A stretch of 13,481 nt of DNA, taken from contig JACQXP010000363.1 in the NCBI GenBank assembly GCA_016208645.1, positions 1-13,481 on the forward strand, in the 5' to 3' direction. The position numbers and the translations under genes are program-made. The stretch comes from Candidatus Methylomirabilota bacterium. Lineage in GTDB: Bacteria > Methylomirabilota > Methylomirabilia > Methylomirabilales > 2-02-FULL-66-22. The notes beneath the pieces were generated by a model. It was not told the DNA's origin. It made no database searches and saw only the letters and a list, made by a program, of their open reading frames with translations. Below, in pieces: positions 11,051 through 13,481 of the stretch. How positions within the stretch are numbered: position 1 is the stretch's first letter; each line of letters begins with the position of its first letter.

Positions 11051-12415
11051 TTACGTCGAGGTGGGCGCCGACTCGGTCGGGTCCAGGGGATTGATCACCA
11101 GCCCGCTGAGAACCTTGGGATAGAAGAAGGTGGACTTCTGGGGCATCCGCTCGCCGGCCATGGCCACGGCCTGCACCTGCTCCACGCGCGGGGGATTCTG
11201 GAACAGCGCCAGGTGCGTCTCGCCCGAGGCCACCGCCTCCAGGGCGGCCGCCTCGTCCCGGGTGTAGCGGATGCTGTCATCCGCCTGGCCCGTGGGCTGG
11301 ATGCCCAGGATCTGCTCGATCACCACCTGATGCAGGATCGCCACGTCCAGGCGCGCGTACTCCGGCGAGTGCCCGGCCGCCACCAGGCTGCGGAACACGG
11401 CCTCGTCCCCCAGTTCCAGCACGAGCACTTCCTGGCCCCCCGCGTAGAGACCGAAGGCGACGGCGTCGCGGCGCCGCCGGTGCAGGTCCGCCAGGACGAT
11501 GCGGAGCGACATCACCGGATTGCCGGGATCCAGCGGGACCGCCTCGACCCGGAAATAGCGTCCCAGGGCCTGGCGCAAGGCCTCCCTCGCCAGCACCGGG
11601 CGCTGCCGGATCAGCCGGTGGGTCGGCAGGATGACGAGGCCCGGATCCCCGGCGCTCACCAGGTACATGAGGACGAAGTTGTCGAGGCGGCGCCGCTGCA
11701 CCTCGGGCGGCCCGCTGTCCCGTGCCCGGCGCTCGTCCCGGAAATTCAGGGCGGTCTCGTAGCGGTGATGGCCATCCGCGAGGATCACCGGCCGGTCCCG
11801 GAAGGCGCGCGCCAGCCCCGCCAGCGCGGCGGGGTCGCGCAGGATCCACAGCCGGTGGTGGATGCCGTCCTCGTCGAGGAGCTGGACCTGCGGGTCCGCC
11901 TCCATGCACCGGTCGAGGATGGCGCGGACCGGCTGGTCCTGGCCCGGATAGAAGCTGAAGACGGGATCCAGGTTCGCCGGGCAGGCGCGCATCAGGCGCA
12001 ACCGGTCTTCCCGGTACTTGGCAAAGGTGCGTTCGTGGGGGAAGACGATCTTCTCGTCGTAGGCTGCCAGGCGGACCAGCGCCATGAAGCCCCGCCGCCG
12101 GATCCGATGCCCCTCGCCCAGCGAGAATTCCTGCTCGGCGACATAGATCCCGGGTTGGGGGTCGCGGGTGAGGATCCCCTCCGCCCGCCAGGCGGCGAAC
12201 GTCCGCGCGGCCCGCTCGTACCGGTCCTCCCCCGGGGTGCCCTCCCCACCCTCTTTCGCCAGGATCAACCGGACCATGTTGTGGGGGTGTCGGGCGTGAT
12301 AGCGCTCCTGCGCCTCCGGGGAGATGACGTCGTAGGGCGGTGCCACCACGAGCTTCAGGTCGGGCACGAACTGCGGGTTGTAGCGCAGGGCCCGGAACGG
12401 AACGATCTCGGCCAT
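11051..12415 (-). CDS. DUF1015 family protein
   Basis: The full-length 454-residue protein has the family marks: VAPPYDVIS (24-32), HNMVRLILAKE (45-55), PHERTFAKYREDRLRLM (126-142) and the signature ILADGHHRYETALNFR (211-226), rich in conserved His and acidic residues like an active site. The C-terminal part has a second conserved stretch ending FFYPKVLSGLVINPL. It is cytoplasmic; its reaction is not firmly established to my knowledge. It is convergent with cysE, and family members are often seen near serine metabolism genes, so a role around serine is possible. The ATG at 12413-12415 follows a GGGGGA site that lies directly after a terminator hairpin in the leader, which suggests conditional expression. 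Confidence 0.93.
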   Translation of the reverse strand: MAEIVPFRALRYNPQFVPDLKLVVAPPYDVISPEAQERYHARHPHNMVRLILAKEGGEGTPGEDRYERAARTFAAWRAEGILTRDPQPGIYVAEQEFSLGEGHRIRRRGFMALVRLAAYDEKIVFPHERTFAKYREDRLRLMRACPANLDPVFSFYPGQDQPVRAILDRCMEADPQVQLLDEDGIHHRLWILRDPAALAGLARAFRDRPVILADGHHRYETALNFRDERRARDSGPPEVQRRRLDNFVLMYLVSAGDPGLVILPTHRLIRQRPVLAREALRQALGRYFRVEAVPLDPGNPVMSLRIVLADLHRRRRDAVAFGLYAGGQEVLVLELGDEAVFRSLVAAGHSPEYARLDVAILHQVVIEQILGIQPTGQADDSIRYTRDEAAALEAVASGETHLALFQNPPRVEQVQAVAMAGERMPQKSTFFYPKVLSGLVINPLDPTESAPTST

Positions 12416-12430
12416 GCATGTCCCCCGAGG

Positions 12431-12461
12431 AAATAAAAAAGGTCACGCCGCCTGCGTAACC
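12431..12461 (-). terminator. Intrinsic terminator inside the DUF1015 leader (candidate attenuator)
   Basis: On the minus strand, GGTTACGC (12461-12454) and GCGTGACC (12448-12441) form an eight-bp stem with one G-U pair and a five-base loop, followed immediately by TTTTTTATTT (12440-12431). It lies between the DUF1015 promoter and its ribosome site, with no gene upstream that would need it. This is the layout of transcription attenuators and terminator-type riboswitches. Confidence 0.7.
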
Positions 12462-12473
12462 TTGGGTCTCGAC

Positions 12474-12508
12474 GCGGCCGGATCAACCGGGGAAGACCAA
12501 CCGGCCGC
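12474..12508 (-). promoter_or_regulatory. Stem-loop in the DUF1015 5' leader
   Basis: GCGGCCGG at 12474-12481 and CCGGCCGC at 12501-12508 are perfect reverse complements around a 19-base loop. On the minus strand the loop region holds two near-identical octamers, GGTTGGTC and GGTTGATC, 14 bases apart. Upstream, CCCC-GCAAT-GGGG could form a further small hairpin. With the terminator it makes a compact structured leader of about 100 bases. I do not recognise a known riboswitch class. Confidence 0.5.
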
Positions 12509-12524
12509 CCCCATTGCGGGGACG

Positions 12525-12553
12525 AACCTACTCGGGCCCCTGCGGCGTGTCAA
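12525..12553 (-). promoter_or_regulatory. Promoter of the DUF1015 gene
   Basis: On the minus strand, TTGACA at 12548-12553, a 17-base spacer and TAGGTT at 12525-12530 put the start near 12518. It is divergent from the lipoprotein gene starting at 12594. Confidence 0.55.
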
Positions 12554-12593
12554 GGGAAAAGGCCGCTCCGGGGGCCCGCTGTCCGTCCCGTTG

Positions 12594-13196
12594 ATGGTGG
12601 GCCTCCTGGGTGGGCTTGCGCTGTTCAGCGGCTGTGGCGGGCCGACCCTTCGCCCGGCGACCTCCGTCGGGACCGGGGCCATCGTGCAGGAGGCGCCGGG
12701 CCTGCGGATCTCCGTGGAGGCCGAGGCCTGGCACGGCCGCCCCCGCAGCCTCCCGGAGCACGTCCTTCCTTTCCTGGTCCAGCTCAAGAACACCGGCAGC
12801 GCCCAGGTGGCCATCCAGCGGACCGATTTCCTGCTCCTGGATGATGCCAATCGCCAGTATCTCCCCCTGGCGCCGAGCGAGGTGGTGACACTTCTCGGGG
12901 GTCGGGCCTCGGGCGTGGGCGTGTCGCCATCCGTCGGGGTCTCGGGCTCCACGGCCGGCTCCACCGTGTTCGGCGTCGGGCTGGGGATTTCCCTGGGCGG
13001 CTCGGGGGCCGACACCCGGGACGTCATCCCGCAGGCGTTGCCGGATGGTCCCCTGCTCGCGGGCGCAGAGATCAAGGGCTTCGTCTACTTTCCACGCCCC
13101 GCGGCCGGCTACAAGAGCCTGCGCCTCGTCGTGGCGCCCCGGGACCTTCCGGGCCAACCCCGCCTGGATTTCGAATTCCGCCGGGCAGATTCGTAG
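12594..13196 (+). CDS. Predicted lipoprotein with Gly/Ser-rich insert
   Basis: From the ATG at 12594 the protein has 200 residues. A hydrophobic stretch MVGLLGGLALFSGC ends in a lipobox (LFSGC, Cys14), so it is likely lipidated and exported. The body looks beta-rich, with HVLPFLVQLKNTGSAQVAIQ (56-75) and LLDDANRQYLPLAPSEV (81-97), resembling DUF4352-like immunoglobulin-type domains. Residues 104-138 are Gly/Ser/Val-rich, and FVYFP (163-167) leads to a closing strand. The signal lacks a basic n-region from this ATG. The frame is open back to 12414 and encodes KGKGR just upstream, so a longer start on a non-ATG codon is possible. No ribosome site is evident. Function unknown. Confidence 0.7.
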   Translation: MVGLLGGLALFSGCGGPTLRPATSVGTGAIVQEAPGLRISVEAEAWHGRPRSLPEHVLPFLVQLKNTGSAQVAIQRTDFLLLDDANRQYLPLAPSEVVTLLGGRASGVGVSPSVGVSGSTAGSTVFGVGLGISLGGSGADTRDVIPQALPDGPLLAGAEIKGFVYFPRPAAGYKSLRLVVAPRDLPGQPRLDFEFRRADS

Positions 13197-13299
13197 TCGT
13201 CAAAGGCGCTCGGGAGATCGGCTCCGGTTCAATCCGAATGCGAGAGGGTCCCGCGCGCCGCCGTGCCGTAACCGAAGTCATCCACAGGAGGAGGATCGC

Positions 13300-13481
13300 A
13301 TGCCATTCCAGACCGGGTACCTGTTTTCCGCTGCCATGGACGTGGAACCCAAGAAAGAGGCCCTCTTCAACGAGGTCTACGACACCGAACATGTTCCTCT
13401 GTTGCTGAAGGTGCCAGGTGTCATCTCCGTCGCCCGCTTCAAGACAGAGGAGCTCACCATGATCATCGGGGGGGAGCGCAA
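13300..13481 (+). CDS. Small protein start, possible dimeric alpha/beta-barrel fold (partial)
   Basis: Sixty residues are visible before the right edge: MPFQTGYLFSAAMDVEPKKEALFNEVYDTEHVPLLLKVPGV followed by a strand ISVARFKTEE. The pattern strand, helix with NEVYDTEHVPLLLKVPGV, strand is that of ferredoxin-like dimeric alpha/beta-barrel proteins (EthD/DUF4286-like). The ATG follows AGGAGGAGG. The preceding gap 13197-13299 shows no clear promoter or terminator. Function cannot be set from this piece. Confidence 0.7.
   Translation, partial: MPFQTGYLFSAAMDVEPKKEALFNEVYDTEHVPLLLKVPGVISVARFKTEELTMIIGGER

Noticed and set aside
11213..12436. Plus-strand frame of 407 codons opposite the DUF1015 gene.
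   Set aside because: The DUF1015 motifs are clear on the other strand; the translation of this frame has no recognisable motifs.
1..13481. CRISPR arrays, insertion sequences, attachment sites.
   Set aside because: No regularly spaced repeats, transposase or integrase frames, or terminal inverted repeats were seen; the tRNA gene has no duplicated 3' end in the window.

Overview
The window is a GC-rich bacterial chromosome segment with compact operons, no mobile elements and no CRISPR array. A canonical Pup (prokaryotic ubiquitin-like protein) and the N-terminus of its proteasomal ATPase, together with a CCA-encoding tRNA, strong Shine-Dalgarno sites and repeated TTGACA-type promoters, fit an uncultivated lineage outside Actinobacteria, such as NC10/Methylomirabilota or Rokubacteria. 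That placement is an impression from gene content and style, not a phylogenetic result.

Left part (1-3332, all minus strand). The left edge cuts a proteasome-associated AAA ATPase (ARC/Mpa), of which the N-terminal coiled coil and the start of the next domain remain. It has its own promoter. Upstream of it, and closed by a 12-bp hairpin, lies a probable six-gene operon read as MerR-type regulator, Mrp/ApbC Fe-S carrier ATPase, a 53-residue small protein, MoaB/MogA-like protein, Pup, FmdB-type zinc ribbon. Pup ends in Gly-Gly-Glu, the ligation-ready form. Having pup behind a MerR gene with metal- and cofactor-related genes is the most unusual part of the window.

Middle left (3507-6359, minus strand). 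Four genes are joined by overlapping stop and start codons: a GT4-like glycosyltransferase, two 6-pyruvoyl-tetrahydropterin synthase homologues of different type, and GTP cyclohydrolase I. The set resembles a route from GTP to a glycosylated tetrahydropterin. One synthase homologue has lost the histidine of the usual Asp-His pair.

Middle (6360-9127). A relatively AT-rich gap precedes an unrecognised zinc-ribbon protein (plus) with a good intrinsic terminator. Then, on the minus strand, come a CoA-type NUDIX hydrolase, tRNA-Gly(CCC), and an endonuclease III gene broken by two internal deletions.

Right part (9128-13481). A secreted GATase1-like protein is followed by a DUF1858 protein overlapping serine acetyltransferase (cysE). 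Convergent to these is a DUF1015 gene whose 5' leader carries a stem-loop and then a classic terminator directly before the ribosome-binding site, which suggests attenuation or an uncharacterised RNA switch. A Gly/Ser-rich lipoprotein and the start of a small, possibly ferredoxin-like-fold protein finish the window. Promoters, hairpins and starts were read by eye; no search or folding program was run.
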